DNA of 64,000 nt, from the NCBI RefSeq assembly GCF_000633395.1, contig NZ_AYMU01000002.1:186001-250000 (forward strand), in the 5' to 3' direction. The notes beneath the pieces were generated by a model. The model saw nothing but the letters and a program-made list of their open reading frames with translations. It was not told the DNA's origin and searched no databases. Positions within the stretch are counted from its first letter, which is position 1, and the number at the start of each line of letters is the position of its first letter. Shown here in pieces: positions 41,217 through 50,369 of this stretch. Both the position numbers and the translations under genes were made by a program. Source of the stretch: Pseudomonas sp. PH1b (GTDB lineage: Bacteria; Pseudomonadota; Gammaproteobacteria; Pseudomonadales; Pseudomonadaceae).

Positions 41217-41725
41217 CTGTTCTGACTCCTGTTTGTGTGAAAAACAGGGCGTATATGAATCGAATGGGATTTAAGGGTGCGCGCAGGACGGACGTGGATC
41301 TCCCACGACTGCCGGCCACGGCCCTTTGGTGCCAATCCCGTTCTCTCTTCATCCGGACTATGACCGTCGGCCCCGGAATCACACCGGGTCTGCTGACCTT
41401 GCCGTCACCTGCAGTCAAGCCGCAGGTATCGCCAAGCGCTCGCGGGCTATGCGCATTGCGCGCAATTACCGCCGGTGGGGAATTACACCCCGCCCTGAGA
41501 ACGTATGCCTGCGGATTTTCCGCGGGCGGTGAGTTTTTAACACAGTTTGAGCGCAGGTGCATCGCGCCTTTTGGATAATTTTCATCGGATTTTTTCCAGT
41601 TTGCTGCAGGGTTTCCTACAGTTGTTGCTTGATTTATGGGGCATGCGACGGCAGTAATTCGTTTCCCAAGGGAATTCCCCTGTCTACCGCGGACCTTGCC
41701 GGTCCCGCAGCCGAGGCCAGATGTG
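41217..41725. other. ribH leader and ltaE promoter region
   Basis: This 509-bp gap is occupied by the FMN riboswitch (41336-41508, minus strand) and its expression platform down to ribH. The ltaE promoter must lie to its right (41509-41725), but no clear -35/-10 pair was fixed. Confidence 0.6.
41336..41508 (-). ncRNA. FMN riboswitch (RFN element)
   Basis: On the minus strand the element shows the conserved RFN blocks in order: GGGGTGTAATTCCCCACCGG with CGGT, then AGCCCGCGAGC, then GTGTGATTCCGGGGCCGACG, then GGTCATAGTCCGGATGAAGA and GAGAACG. These are the FMN-binding junction and closing helix P1. It sits 120 nt before ribH. The stretch between (about 41280-41330) has further G+C helices that could form a terminator or sequester the ribosome site. 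FMN binding should turn ribH off. Confidence 0.97.
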
Positions 41726-42730
41726 ATGAGCGTGATCGATCTTCGTAGTGACACCGTGACCCAGCCCACCCCAGGCATGCTCGATGCCATGGCCAGTGCT
41801 CGCACGGGGGACGATGTGTACGGTGAAGATCCGACGGTCAATCAGCTGGAAGCCGAACTGGCGCAGCGTCTGGGCTTTACCGAGGCTCTGTTCGTCCCTT
41901 CCGGCACCATGAGCAATCTGTTGGCGCTGATGGCTCATTGCGCCCGTGGCGACGAATACATCGTCGGGCAGCAGGCCCATACCTATAAGTACGAAGGGGG
42001 CGGTGCAGCGGTACTGGGATCGATCCAGCCGCAGCCGCTGGAAGTCCAGGCGGATGGTTCCCTGGACCTGGCCCAGGTGGCAGAGGCGATCAAGCCCGAC
42101 GACTTCCATTTCGCCCGCACGCGCTTGCTGGCCCTGGAAAACACCATGCAGGGCAAAGTGTTGCCGCTGACCTACCTGGCCCGGGCGCGGGCCTTTACCG
42201 CTGAACGCGGCCTGGCCCTGCACTTGGATGGCGCGCGGTTGTACAACGCGGCGGTCAAGCTGGGGGTGGATGCCCGGATGATTACCGAGCATTTCGATTC
42301 GGTCTCGGTGTGCCTGTCCAAGGGGCTCGGCGCGCCGGTGGGTTCGGTGCTGTGTGGCTCTGGCGAGTTGATCGGCAAGGCGCGGCGCCTGCGCAAGATG
42401 GTCGGTGGCGGCATGCGCCAGGCCGGTAGCTTGGCGGCGGCAGGGCTGTATGCCCTGGATCATCAGGTGCAGCGCCTGGCGGATGACCATGCCAATGCCC
42501 AGCTGCTGGCAGAAGGGTTGCGCCAGGCGGGCTACAGCGTCGAGCCGGTGCAGACCAACATGGTGTATGTGCAGATGGGCGAGCGGGCCGAGGCGCTCAA
42601 GGCGTTTGCCGCCGAACGCGGGATCAGGCTCAGCGCCGCCTCGCGGCTGCGCCTGGTCACTCATCTGGACGTGGATCGTGGGCAAATCGAGCAAGTGGTG
42701 AGTGCTTTTACCGAGTTTTCCCGTAACTGA
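41726..42730 (+). CDS. ltaE: Low-specificity L-threonine aldolase
   Basis: This 334-residue PLP enzyme cleaves L-threonine/allo-threonine to glycine and acetaldehyde. It starts [37 protein letters not shown] and [12 protein letters not shown] line the PLP pocket; the PLP Lys is in [18 protein letters not shown] 41726 is the family start; the frame is open to the left through non-conserved sequence. Confidence 0.93.
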   Translation: MSVIDLRSDTVTQPTPGMLDAMASARTGDDVYGEDPTVNQLEAELAQRLGFTEALFVPSGTMSNLLALMAHCARGDEYIVGQQAHTYKYEGGGAAVLGSIQPQPLEVQADGSLDLAQVAEAIKPDDFHFARTRLLALENTMQGKVLPLTYLARARAFTAERGLALHLDGARLYNAAVKLGVDARMITEHFDSVSVCLSKGLGAPVGSVLCGSGELIGKARRLRKMVGGGMRQAGSLAAAGLYALDHQVQRLADDHANAQLLAEGLRQAGYSVEPVQTNMVYVQMGERAEALKAFAAERGIRLSAASRLRLVTHLDVDRGQIEQVVSAFTEFSRN

Positions 42731-42876
42731 CAGTGTTCTCCGTCCAATTGACTGTTTGTATCGTACAAACACGCTGTACCTAGTGATTAACGCCGATATA
42801 ATGCGGCCCTTTGCCGTCGTTTCGTCTGTTGACGTTGCGCACAGGCCTTTGGCCGCAGTCTCCGTGGAAGAACCTA

Positions 42877-45501
42877 ATGAAAAGCGCAGAAATCCGTGAA
42901 GCCTTCCTTCGCTTCTTCGAAGAGCAAGGCCACACCCGTGTAGCCTCCAGCTCTTTGATCCCTGGCAATGATCCAACCCTGCTGTTCACCAACGCGGGGA
43001 TGAACCAGTTCAAGGACTGCTTCCTGGGCCAGGAAAAGCGCGCCTATACCCGCGCTGTCAGCAGCCAGAAGTGCGTTCGCGCCGGCGGCAAGCACAACGA
43101 CTTGGAAAACGTCGGTTATACCGCCCGTCACCACACCTTCTTCGAAATGCTGGGCAACTTCAGCTTCGGTGACTATTTCAAGCGCGACGCCATCACCTTC
43201 GCCTGGACCTTTCTGACTTCCGACCAGTGGCTGAACCTGCCCAAGGAAAAGCTCTGGGTCACTGTCTACGCCAGCGATGACGAGGCCTACGACATCTGGA
43301 CCAAGGAGGTCGGGGTGCCGGCCGAACGCATGGTTCGCATCGGCGACAACAAAGGCGCGCCTTACGCCTCCGACAACTTCTGGACCATGGGTGATACCGG
43401 CCCGTGCGGCCCTTGCACCGAGATCTTCTACGATCACGGCGCCGACATCTGGGGTGGCCCACCGGGCTCGCCGGAAGAGGACGGCGACCGTTACATCGAG
43501 ATCTGGAACAACGTGTTCATGCAGTTCAACCGTACCGCCGATGGTGTGCTGCATCCGTTGCCGGCGCCGTCGGTGGACACCGGCATGGGCCTGGAGCGGA
43601 TCAGTGCGGTATTGCAGCACGTGCATTCGAACTATGAAATCGACCTGTTCCAGAGCCTGCTGAGCGCATCGGCCAAGGCCATTGGGTGCAGCAACGATGC
43701 CCAGGCCTCGCTGAAAGTGGTGGCCGACCATATCCGTTCCTGCGGTTTCCTGATTGCCGACGGTGTGCTGCCTTCCAATGAAGGCCGCGGCTACGTGCTG
43801 CGCCGGATCATTCGTCGCGCTTGCCGTCATGGCAACAAGCTGGGGGCCAAGGGCAGCTTCTTCTACCAGATCGTCGCGGCCCTGGTGGCCGAGATGGGTG
43901 ATGCCTTCCCTGAGCTGAAATCCCAGCAGGCGCATATCGAGCGCGTGCTCAAGGCCGAGGAAGAGCAGTTCGCCAAGACCCTGGAGCAGGGCCTGAAGAT
44001 CCTCGAGCAGGACCTGGCCGAACTCAAGGGCTCTGTGGTACCGGGTGACGTGGTGTTCAAGCTGTACGACACCTACGGTTTCCCGATGGACCTGACCGGC
44101 GATATCGCCCGCGAGCGCAACCTGACCCTCGATGAGGAAGGTTTCGAGCGCGAGATGGAAGCCCAGCGAGTGCGGGCCCGCTCGGCCAGTTCCTTCGGCA
44201 TGGACTACAACAGCCTGGTCAAGGTCGATGTGGCCACCGAGTTCACCGGCTATCACGCCACCAGCGGCTCGGCCAAAGTGATTGCCCTCTATAAGGAAGG
44301 GCAAGCGGTCGACGTGCTGAGCGAAGGCGAAGAAGGCGTTGTGGTCCTCGACCAGACGCCGTTCTATGCCGAATCCGGTGGCCAGATCGGCGATTGCGGG
44401 TTCTTGCAGGCCGGTGATGCGCGGTTTGATGTGCGCGACACCACCAAGACGGGCGGCGCGTTCCTGCACCACGGGGTATTGGCCAAGGGCAGCCTGACCA
44501 TCGGCGCCCCGGTTGAAACCCAGGTGGACGCAGACGTGCGTCACGCCACCTCGCTGAACCACTCGGCCACGCACTTGCTGCACGCTGCATTGCGCCAGGT
44601 ACTGGGCGATCACGTACAGCAGAAAGGCTCCTTGGTGGACAGTCAGCGCTTGCGTTTCGACTTCAGCCATTTCGAGGCGATCAAGCCCGAGCAGATCAAG
44701 GCGCTGGAAGACATCGTCAACGCCGAGATCCGCAAGAACACCGCGGTGGAAACCGAAGAAACCGACATCGACACCGCCAAGAAGAAGGGCGCCATGGCGC
44801 TGTTCGGCGAGAAGTACGGTGACAGTGTGCGCGTACTGAGCATGGGTGGTGATTTCTCGGTGGAGCTGTGTGGTGGCATCCACGCCAACCGTACCGGCGA
44901 CATCGGCCTGCTGAAAATCACCAGCGAAGGTGGTGTCGCCTCCGGCGTGCGGCGTATCGAGGCAGTCACCGGTGCTGCGGCCCTGGCGTACCTGAATGCT
45001 GCGGAAGAACAACTCAAGGAAGCGGCGTCCCTGGTCAAGGGCAGCCGCGACAACCTGATCGACAAGCTGTCGGCAGTGCTCGAGCGCAATCGCCTGCTGG
45101 AGAAGCAGCTCGAGCAGTTGCAGGCCAAGGCGGCCAGCGCTGCCGGTGACGATTTGTCTGCGCAAGCGGCGGACGTCAAGGGCGTGAAAGTCCTGGCTGC
45201 GCGTCTCGACGGCCAGGATGGCAAGGCGCTGCTGGCGCTGGTGGATCAGTTGAAAAACAAACTCGGCCGCGCAGTGATCCTGCTCGGCAGTGTCCATGAG
45301 GAAAAGGTCGTACTGGTTGCCGGTGTGACCAAGGACCTGACTGGCCAACTCAAAGCCGGTGATTTGATGAAACAAGCCGCTGCGGCAGTGGGCGGGAAGG
45401 GCGGTGGTCGTCCAGACATGGCCCAGGGCGGTGGTGTTGATGCCGCTGCGCTGGATGCCGCACTGGCCCTGACCGTGCCATTTGTCGAGCAGGGTATTTA
45501 A
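42877..45501 (+). CDS. alaS: Alanyl-tRNA synthetase
   Basis: This 874-residue class II synthetase charges tRNA-Ala. The catalytic core begins [29 protein letters not shown] with motif 2 near [11 protein letters not shown] and motif 3 DTGMGLERI. The editing domain has the zinc-binding [11 protein letters not shown] and [15 protein letters not shown]. The C-terminal oligomerisation/Gly-rich C-Ala domain ends [16 protein letters not shown]. Ribosome site GGAAGAACCTA before ATG 42877. It is followed by lysC and rsmA, the usual gammaproteobacterial order. Confidence 0.98.
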   Translation: MKSAEIREAFLRFFEEQGHTRVASSSLIPGNDPTLLFTNAGMNQFKDCFLGQEKRAYTRAVSSQKCVRAGGKHNDLENVGYTARHHTFFEMLGNFSFGDYFKRDAITFAWTFLTSDQWLNLPKEKLWVTVYASDDEAYDIWTKEVGVPAERMVRIGDNKGAPYASDNFWTMGDTGPCGPCTEIFYDHGADIWGGPPGSPEEDGDRYIEIWNNVFMQFNRTADGVLHPLPAPSVDTGMGLERISAVLQHVHSNYEIDLFQSLLSASAKAIGCSNDAQASLKVVADHIRSCGFLIADGVLPSNEGRGYVLRRIIRRACRHGNKLGAKGSFFYQIVAALVAEMGDAFPELKSQQAHIERVLKAEEEQFAKTLEQGLKILEQDLAELKGSVVPGDVVFKLYDTYGFPMDLTGDIARERNLTLDEEGFEREMEAQRVRARSASSFGMDYNSLVKVDVATEFTGYHATSGSAKVIALYKEGQAVDVLSEGEEGVVVLDQTPFYAESGGQIGDCGFLQAGDARFDVRDTTKTGGAFLHHGVLAKGSLTIGAPVETQVDADVRHATSLNHSATHLLHAALRQVLGDHVQQKGSLVDSQRLRFDFSHFEAIKPEQIKALEDIVNAEIRKNTAVETEETDIDTAKKKGAMALFGEKYGDSVRVLSMGGDFSVELCGGIHANRTGDIGLLKITSEGGVASGVRRIEAVTGAAALAYLNAAEEQLKEAASLVKGSRDNLIDKLSAVLERNRLLEKQLEQLQAKAASAAGDDLSAQAADVKGVKVLAARLDGQDGKALLALVDQLKNKLGRAVILLGSVHEEKVVLVAGVTKDLTGQLKAGDLMKQAAAAVGGKGGGRPDMAQGGGVDAAALDAALALTVPFVEQGI

Positions 45502-45597
45502 GGCGCCGAGCCGGGCCCGTCGTCTAGTGGCGGGTCCTTCGCTGTGCAGTTTGATTGATTAACGGGCGCCCCTTTACGGGCTGAGGCGGCTTAGAAA

Positions 45598-46839
45598 ATG
45601 GCTTTGATCGTACAGAAATTTGGAGGCACTTCGGTCGGCTCTGTCGAGCGGATCGAGCAAGTCGCCGACAAGGTGAAGAAATTCCGCGAAGCCGGCGACG
45701 ACCTGGTGATTGTGCTGTCGGCGATGAGTGGCGAAACCAACCGCCTGATCGAGCTGGCCAAGCAGATCAGCGGCGAAGACAAACCGGTTCCCCGTGAGCT
45801 GGATGTGATTGTTTCCACCGGCGAGCAAGTGACCATTGCCTTGCTGGCGATGGCGCTGATCAAGCGTGGTATTCCGGCGGTCTCCTACACCGGTAACCAG
45901 GTACGGATCCTCACGGATAGCGCTCACAATAAAGCGCGAATCCTGCAGATCGATGATCAGAAGATTCGTGGCGATCTGAAAGCCGGTCGTGTGGTCGTGG
46001 TCGCCGGTTTCCAGGGCGTTGACGAGCACGGCAACATCACCACCCTGGGGCGTGGCGGTTCCGACACCACTGGCGTAGCGCTGGCCGCGGCCTTGAAGGC
46101 TGACGAGTGCCAGATCTACACCGATGTAGATGGCGTCTACACCACCGACCCGCGTGTGGTCCCCAAGGCTCAGCGCCTGGACAAGATCACCTTTGAAGAG
46201 ATGCTGGAAATGGCCAGCCTCGGTTCCAAGGTGTTGCAGATCCGTGCGGTCGAGTTTGCTGGCAAGTACAACGTTCCGCTGCGCGTGTTGCACAGCTTTC
46301 AGGAGGGTCCGGGCACCCTCATTACTATTGATGAAGAGGAATCCATGGAACAGCCGATCATTTCCGGCATCGCCTTCAATCGCGATGAAGCCAAGCTGAC
46401 TATCCGTGGCGTGCCAGACAATCCTGGCGTGGCCTTCAAGATTCTTGGCCCGATCAGCGCGGCGAACATTGAAGTCGACATGATCGTGCAGAACGTTTCG
46501 CACGATAACACCACCGATTTCACCTTCACCGTGCACCGCAACGACTACCTGGCAGCCCAGACCGTGCTGGAAAACACCGCGCGTGAAATCGGTGCCCGGG
46601 AAGTGGTGGGGGATACCGATATCGCCAAGGTTTCGATCGTTGGCGTCGGCATGCGCTCCCACGCGGGTGTTGCCAGCCGCATGTTCGAAGCATTGGCTAA
46701 AGAGAGCATCAACATCCAGATGATCTCCACCTCCGAAATCAAGGTTTCGGTAGTGATCGAAGAGAAGTACCTGGAGTTGGCAGTACGTGCACTGCACACT
46801 GCGTTCGAGCTTGACGCTCCAGCCCGACAGGGCGAGTGA
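45598..46839 (+). CDS. lysC: Aspartate kinase
   Basis: This 413-residue aspartokinase phosphorylates aspartate at the head of lysine, threonine and methionine synthesis. The kinase domain starts MALIVQKFGGTSVGSVERIEQVADKVKK and contains VVAGFQGVDEHGNITTLGRGGSD. Two C-terminal ACT domains (about 265-335 and 345-410; VTDIAKVSIVGVGMRSHAGVA) are the allosteric lysine/threonine sites. An internal in-frame ATG at 46345 follows AAGAGGAATCC, so a separate regulatory beta subunit of 164 residues may be made, as in Bacillus and Corynebacterium. Confidence 0.97.
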   Translation: MALIVQKFGGTSVGSVERIEQVADKVKKFREAGDDLVIVLSAMSGETNRLIELAKQISGEDKPVPRELDVIVSTGEQVTIALLAMALIKRGIPAVSYTGNQVRILTDSAHNKARILQIDDQKIRGDLKAGRVVVVAGFQGVDEHGNITTLGRGGSDTTGVALAAALKADECQIYTDVDGVYTTDPRVVPKAQRLDKITFEEMLEMASLGSKVLQIRAVEFAGKYNVPLRVLHSFQEGPGTLITIDEEESMEQPIISGIAFNRDEAKLTIRGVPDNPGVAFKILGPISAANIEVDMIVQNVSHDNTTDFTFTVHRNDYLAAQTVLENTAREIGAREVVGDTDIAKVSIVGVGMRSHAGVASRMFEALAKESINIQMISTSEIKVSVVIEEKYLELAVRALHTAFELDAPARQGE

Positions 46840-46850
46840 TAGGTGTTTGA

Positions 46851-46887
46851 AAGGGGCGCGGTCTGACCGCGCCCTTTGTGTTTTTGA
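46851..46887 (+). terminator. lysC terminator
   Basis: GGGCGCGGT (46854-46862) and ACCGCGCCC (46866-46874) form a perfect stem with a 3-nt loop, then TTTGTGTTTTT. It starts 12 bp after the lysC stop and separates lysC from rsmA. Confidence 0.88.
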
Positions 46888-47028
46888 TTGGCATGGGCGC
46901 AAAACTGTTCTTTTGCCCGTGCTAGTCAATACTTAGGCGTGTAGGACTGCTACCGATCTGGTTGTAGGCCGACACCCTTTTTTTTGCAGACTGTTGTCCC
47001 TGAAAATGTAATGCGTGAGGAGAAAGGT

Positions 47029-47217
47029 ATGCTGATTCTGACTCGTCGGTGTGCAGAAAGCCTGATCATTGGTGATGGCGAAATCACCGTGACCGTGCTC
47101 GGCGTCAAAGGTAATCAAGTGCGGATTGGTGTCAACGCCCCCAAAGAAGTGGCGGTTCACCGTGAGGAAATCTACCTGCGGATAAAGAAAGAGAAGGACG
47201 AAGAACCAAGCCATTAA
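47029..47217 (+). CDS. rsmA: Carbon storage regulator CsrA/RsmA
   Basis: This 62-residue RNA-binding protein dimer ([25 protein letters not shown]...) blocks or stabilises target mRNAs at GGA motifs. The RNA-contact residues at both ends of the fold ([14 protein letters not shown]) are intact. In Pseudomonas RsmA is antagonised by the GacA-controlled RNAs RsmX/Y/Z and governs secondary metabolism, biofilm and motility. ATG 47029 has GAGGAGAAAGGT upstream. Confidence 0.97.
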   Translation: MLILTRRCAESLIIGDGEITVTVLGVKGNQVRIGVNAPKEVAVHREEIYLRIKKEKDEEPSH

Positions 47218-47236
47218 TTTTTATCGTTTTTTTTGT

Positions 47237-47265
47237 TTGCAAACGGGGAGAAAGCTGGTTAATAT
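47237..47265 (+). promoter_or_regulatory. Sigma-70 promoter of tRNA-Ser
   Basis: TTGCAA (47237-47242) and TAATAT (47260-47265) are separated by 17 bp, and the tRNA starts 15 bp after the -10 element. The adjacent GC-rich ACGCCCCG looks like a stringent discriminator. Confidence 0.7.
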
Positions 47266-47279
47266 ACGCCCCGTGTTGC

Positions 47280-47370
47280 GGAGAGCTGGCCGAGTGGCCG
47301 AAGGCGCTCCCCTGCTAAGGGAGTACACCTCAAAAGGGTGTCGGGGGTTCGAATCCCCCGTTCTCCGCCA
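47280..47370 (+). tRNA. tRNA-Ser (GCU)
   Basis: This 91-nt tRNA has a long variable arm. Acceptor GGAGAGC pairs with GTTCTCC, anticodon loop CTGCTAA has GCT for AGC/AGU, T-arm is GGGGGTTCGAATCCCCC, and the CCA end is encoded. Confidence 0.97.
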
Positions 47371-47435
47371 TTATTTGTTTAGTACGTTGTAATCTGGCTT
47401 CTTCTGTAAGTTGTTGAAATTACTAGAAAAAGTGC

Positions 47436-47463
47436 TTTACAAAAAGATTTAACGGCCTATAAT
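47436..47463 (+). promoter_or_regulatory. Sigma-70 promoter of the tRNA-Arg pair
   Basis: TTTACA (47436-47441) and a perfect TATAAT (47458-47463) are separated by 16 bp. The first tRNA-Arg begins 15 bp later with a GC-rich discriminator (GCGCGGC). Confidence 0.75.
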
Positions 47464-47477
47464 GCGCGGCAACAAAT

Positions 47478-47554
47478 GCACTCGTAGCTCAGCTGGATAG
47501 AGTACTCGGCTACGAACCGAGCGGTCACAGGTTCGAATCCTGTCGAGTGCACCA
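47478..47554 (+). tRNA. tRNA-Arg (ACG), copy 1
   Basis: This 77-nt tRNA has acceptor GCACTCG/CGAGTGC, anticodon loop CTACGAA (ACG, read as ICG for CGU/CGC/CGA) and an encoded CCA. Confidence 0.97.
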
Positions 47555-47626
47555 TTTAAGAGTTGGTTGTAGTAATACAGTTAACTTGGCTTCAACCAGT
47601 TGTGGTCTGGTCTAAAAACACAAAAT

Positions 47627-47703
47627 GCACTCGTAGCTCAGCTGGATAGAGTACTCGGCTACGAACCGAGCGGTCACAGGTTCGAATCCTGTCGAGTGCA
47701 CCA
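47627..47703 (+). tRNA. tRNA-Arg (ACG), copy 2
   Basis: This is an identical 77-nt copy of the preceding tRNA, 72 bp downstream and without an obvious promoter of its own, so the two are probably cotranscribed. Confidence 0.97.
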
Positions 47704-48110
47704 TACATCAAGAAGCCCGCATCGAAAGATGCGGGCTTTTTGCTTTCTACTTTATCTCTCCTTCTGATGCGCTCAACTGGAACGGCCTCGTTCCGATGAA
47801 GTCGAATGCCTGTCTGGGCGCTTGCCTTCGGACTTTTTTCTTCGGGCGTGTGTTTTCTTTTTGCGCAAGGGCGTCGCAGTTTCATAGATTCGGGCGCTGC
47901 TCAGGTTTGTGCCGCAAGCGCTTGTTCTTGCCGCGATTTTTAGCGTTTAAAAGCGTCAGGCGGTGTATCATTGCGCCCGTCAGCCCCGCCGGGGCTTGTG
48001 GAATACCTCCATGGACTTACCCAGTAGTTACTCAGTATCCCGTTTTCACAATCATGAACTGACTGATTGATCCTTCCGGCGTGCTCCTCTGCTGGGAGTG
48101 GAGTTCGCCT
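47704..48110. other. Intergenic region between tRNA-Arg and mgtE
   Basis: These 407 bp have no supported gene. They include the tRNA terminator (47714-47741) and a short-loop G+C hairpin (AGCCCCGCCGGGGCT, 47982-47996) in the probable mgtE leader. The minus-strand frame here is an artefact of the tRNA. Confidence 0.6.
47714..47741 (+). terminator. tRNA-Arg operon terminator
   Basis: AGCCCGCATC-GAAA-GATGCGGGCT is a perfect 10-bp stem with a GNRA-type loop, followed by five T. Confidence 0.93.
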
Positions 48111-49553
48111 ATGACCGAAGTAGAAGTAAAGAAAACGCAGGAAAGCCTGCAGGACCGCCTCGCTCAAGTTGTTGAGCTGCTGCAGCGCCAGCGGGTGGTC
48201 GAAGACCTGACGCACCGTCAGGAAGGCCATCATCATGACCGGGTCGAGAACCTGGTCCATCGGCAGAACCTCGTCGAATTGCAACGCAAGCTCGATGACC
48301 TCCACTCCGCCGACGTTGCCTATATCCTTGAAGCCTTGCCTCTGGAAGAGCGCCTGACCGTATGGCAGTTGGTCAAGGCTGAGCGCGACGGCGATATTCT
48401 CCTCGAAGTATCCGATTCCGTACGTGAAACCCTGATCGCCGACATGGACGATCACGAGCTCCTGGCGGCTGCCAAGGAGATGGACGCTGACGAACTTGCT
48501 GATTTGGCCCCCGAGCTGCCGCGAGACGTCGTCCATGAGCTGATGGAGGCTCTTGACGGTCAGCAGCGTGAGCGCGTTCGCTCCGCGCTGTCCTACGACG
48601 AGGAGCAGGTCGGCGCGCTGATGGACTTCGAGATGGTGACCATCCGTGAGGATGTCAGTCTTGAAGTGGTGTTGCGTTACTTGCGTCGGTTGAAGGAGCT
48701 GCCGGGCCACACCGACAAACTGTTCGTGGTGGATTACGACGGCGTGCTCAAGGGCGTGCTGCCGATCAAGCGGCTTTTGGTCAACGATCCGGAGAAGAAG
48801 GTCGCGGACGTCATGGCCAGCGATCCGGTGAGCTTTCATCCGGATGAGGACGCCTACGATGCGGCCCAGGCATTTGAGCGTTACGACCTGATTTCGGCTC
48901 CGGTAGTCGACAAGAATGACAAGCTGATCGGGCGTTTGACCATCGATGAAATGGTTGACCTGATTCGTGAAGAGAGTGAGACCGAAGTCCTCAACATGGC
49001 CGGTCTGCGCGAGGAAGAAGACATCTTCGCTTCGGTGTGGAAATCCCTGCGTAACCGTTGGGCTTGGCTGGCTATCAACCTGATCACCGCTTTTGTGGCA
49101 TCCCGGGTGATCGGTCTGTTCGAGGGTTCCATTGAAAAGCTGGTGGCGCTGGCAGCCTTGATGCCGATCGTTGCTGGCATTGGAGGTAACTCGGGCAACC
49201 AGACCATCACCATGATTGTCCGGGCAATGGCCCTGGACCAGGTCAGTACCGGTAATACATCGCGCCTGATGCGCAAGGAGTTGGCCGTGGCCTTGATCAA
49301 CGGCCTGGTGTGGGGCGGTGTGATCGGTGTGGTGGCCTACATGCTGTATGGCAGTTGGTCGCTGGGGGTGGTGATGACGGCCGCCATGACCTTGAACCTG
49401 CTGCTGGCAGCGCTTATGGGGGTGCTGATCCCGATGACCCTGGCGCGCCTGGGGCGCGATCCGGCAATGGGTGCCAGTGTGATGATCACTGCGATGACCG
49501 ACAGCGGCGGCTTCTTCATCTTTCTGGGGTTGGCGACGATCTTCCTGCTCTGA
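48111..49553 (+). CDS. mgtE: Magnesium transporter MgtE
   Basis: This 480-residue Mg2+ channel of the MgtE family has a cytosolic helical N domain (about 30-155), two CBS domains (about 160-285) that sense Mg2+, and five C-terminal helices with VALAALMPIVAGIGGNSGNQT, the pore/selectivity segment. ATG 48111 (MTEVEVKKTQ) is preferred; the ten codons upstream are not conserved-looking. Ribosome site TGGGAGTGGAG. In P. aeruginosa mgtE also influences type III secretion genes. Confidence 0.95.
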   Translation: MTEVEVKKTQESLQDRLAQVVELLQRQRVVEDLTHRQEGHHHDRVENLVHRQNLVELQRKLDDLHSADVAYILEALPLEERLTVWQLVKAERDGDILLEVSDSVRETLIADMDDHELLAAAKEMDADELADLAPELPRDVVHELMEALDGQQRERVRSALSYDEEQVGALMDFEMVTIREDVSLEVVLRYLRRLKELPGHTDKLFVVDYDGVLKGVLPIKRLLVNDPEKKVADVMASDPVSFHPDEDAYDAAQAFERYDLISAPVVDKNDKLIGRLTIDEMVDLIREESETEVLNMAGLREEEDIFASVWKSLRNRWAWLAINLITAFVASRVIGLFEGSIEKLVALAALMPIVAGIGGNSGNQTITMIVRAMALDQVSTGNTSRLMRKELAVALINGLVWGGVIGVVAYMLYGSWSLGVVMTAAMTLNLLLAALMGVLIPMTLARLGRDPAMGASVMITAMTDSGGFFIFLGLATIFLL

Positions 49554-49580
49554 GCGGAACCTGATGTCGGATTTGCCCGT

Positions 49581-49601
49581 GAAGCGCCTTAATGGCGCTT
49601 C
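49581..49601 (+). terminator. Weak mgtE terminator hairpin
   Basis: GAAGCGCC-TTAAT-GGCGCTTC forms a perfect 8-bp stem 28 bp after the mgtE stop. The following T-tract is poor (AGTGCTTTATGG). Confidence 0.6.
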
Positions 49602-49618
49602 AGTGCTTTATGGCAGGC

Positions 49619-49646
49619 AAAAAAAAGCCAGCGGCTAGGCTGGCTT
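49619..49646 (-). terminator. amrZ terminator
   Basis: On the minus strand AGCCAGC-CTAGCC-GCTGGCT is followed by eight T (the A-run at 49619-49626). It starts 18 bp beyond the amrZ stop. Confidence 0.88.
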
Positions 49647-49663
49647 GAGCTTGCAAGATGGAA

Positions 49664-49990
49664 TCAGGTGGCGTCTGCGGCCATTTCGGCGTCGTGGGCG
49701 ATCAGCGAAACCAAAGCGTTCTGCTGGCGATGTGAAAGTTGGCGGAAACGTTGAAGCAGTTCGCGTTCATGCAAGGACAGTTCGGGGCTGTCCAGGCGCA
49801 TGCTCAACTCTTCACCCAAGGCGCCTTCCTGAATAAGACTCTGTTCCAGGCGCGCGATGATTTCGGAGTTCATGCTGCGGTGATGATTGCGAGCCACCTC
49901 GGCAATGCGTTCACGCATCCCGTCGGGTAGACGTACGACGAACTTGTCAGCCGTACGGCTGGAATAAATTGCCTGTTTCAATGGGCGCAT
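49664..49990 (-). CDS. amrZ: Ribbon-helix-helix regulator AmrZ/AlgZ
   Basis: This 108-residue Arc-type DNA-binding protein has an N-terminal flexible arm ([17 protein letters not shown]), the ribbon [35 protein letters not shown] (about 18-52) and a C-terminal tetramerisation helix ([18 protein letters not shown]). The strong match is to AmrZ, which controls motility, alginate or cellulose/Psl and c-di-GMP genes and represses its own promoter. It is monocistronic. Confidence 0.95.
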   Translation of the reverse strand: MRPLKQAIYSSRTADKFVVRLPDGMRERIAEVARNHHRSMNSEIIARLEQSLIQEGALGEELSMRLDSPELSLHERELLQRFRQLSHRQQNALVSLIAHDAEMAADAT

Positions 49991-50369
49991 ATATTTAACC
50001 GGTTAGTTCAGGGGAGCGGTTCTCGGAATTGGCCGCGGGCTGTCTTTTAGGACAAGCCTGAATGCCAAATGTTCAACCTGAATTGCTAAGAGGCCCGCAT
50101 CATGCCTCAAAGTTGCCAGATCATTGGCGTCAATTCTGTGACAAATATTGAACTGGATAAAGGCGTTATGCCAGCACCAATTATCAGAAATGCGGACTGG
50201 TTTGAAAAGATCGCCAGGCCCGCGTCGTTGGCTGCATTCTCCCATCCGACGGGAGTGTCAGTGCACTGGCGAAGGTGCATGCTATGCAGATGAGTAGTGT
50301 GATCCCTGCCTGTTAGAGGATAGTGGCAAATGGCCGATTTACTAGTTGTGCTGTCCGTGGCGGCGCTCC
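49991..50369. other. amrZ/phnN intergenic region
   Basis: These 379 bp have no convincing gene. They include the palindrome TAACCGGTTA at 49996-50005 just before amrZ and a 16-codon frame with a good ribosome site at 50330-50380. The stretch seems to replace the phosphonate genes found here in P. aeruginosa. Confidence 0.5.
49996..50005. promoter_or_regulatory. Palindrome at the amrZ translation start
   Basis: TAACCGGTTA is a perfect 10-bp palindrome whose near end is five bases from the amrZ ATG, covering the ribosome-binding position. It may limit amrZ expression as an operator or RNA hairpin. Confidence 0.4.

Noticed and set aside
41201..41578. ORFs overlapping the ribH leader
   Set aside because: The sequence is explained by the FMN riboswitch; its conserved blocks are all present.
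42874..45375. 833-codon minus-strand ORF opposite alaS
   Set aside because: It is a shadow of the conserved alaS gene with no domain or ribosome site.
47592..47885. Minus-strand ORF containing [23 protein letters not shown]
   Set aside because: It is the reverse complement of tRNA-Arg(ACG); this peptide is a well-known database artefact of the tRNA.
50003..50245. 80-codon minus-strand ORF upstream of amrZ
   Set aside because: No ribosome site, no family-like composition, and it occupies the amrZ promoter.
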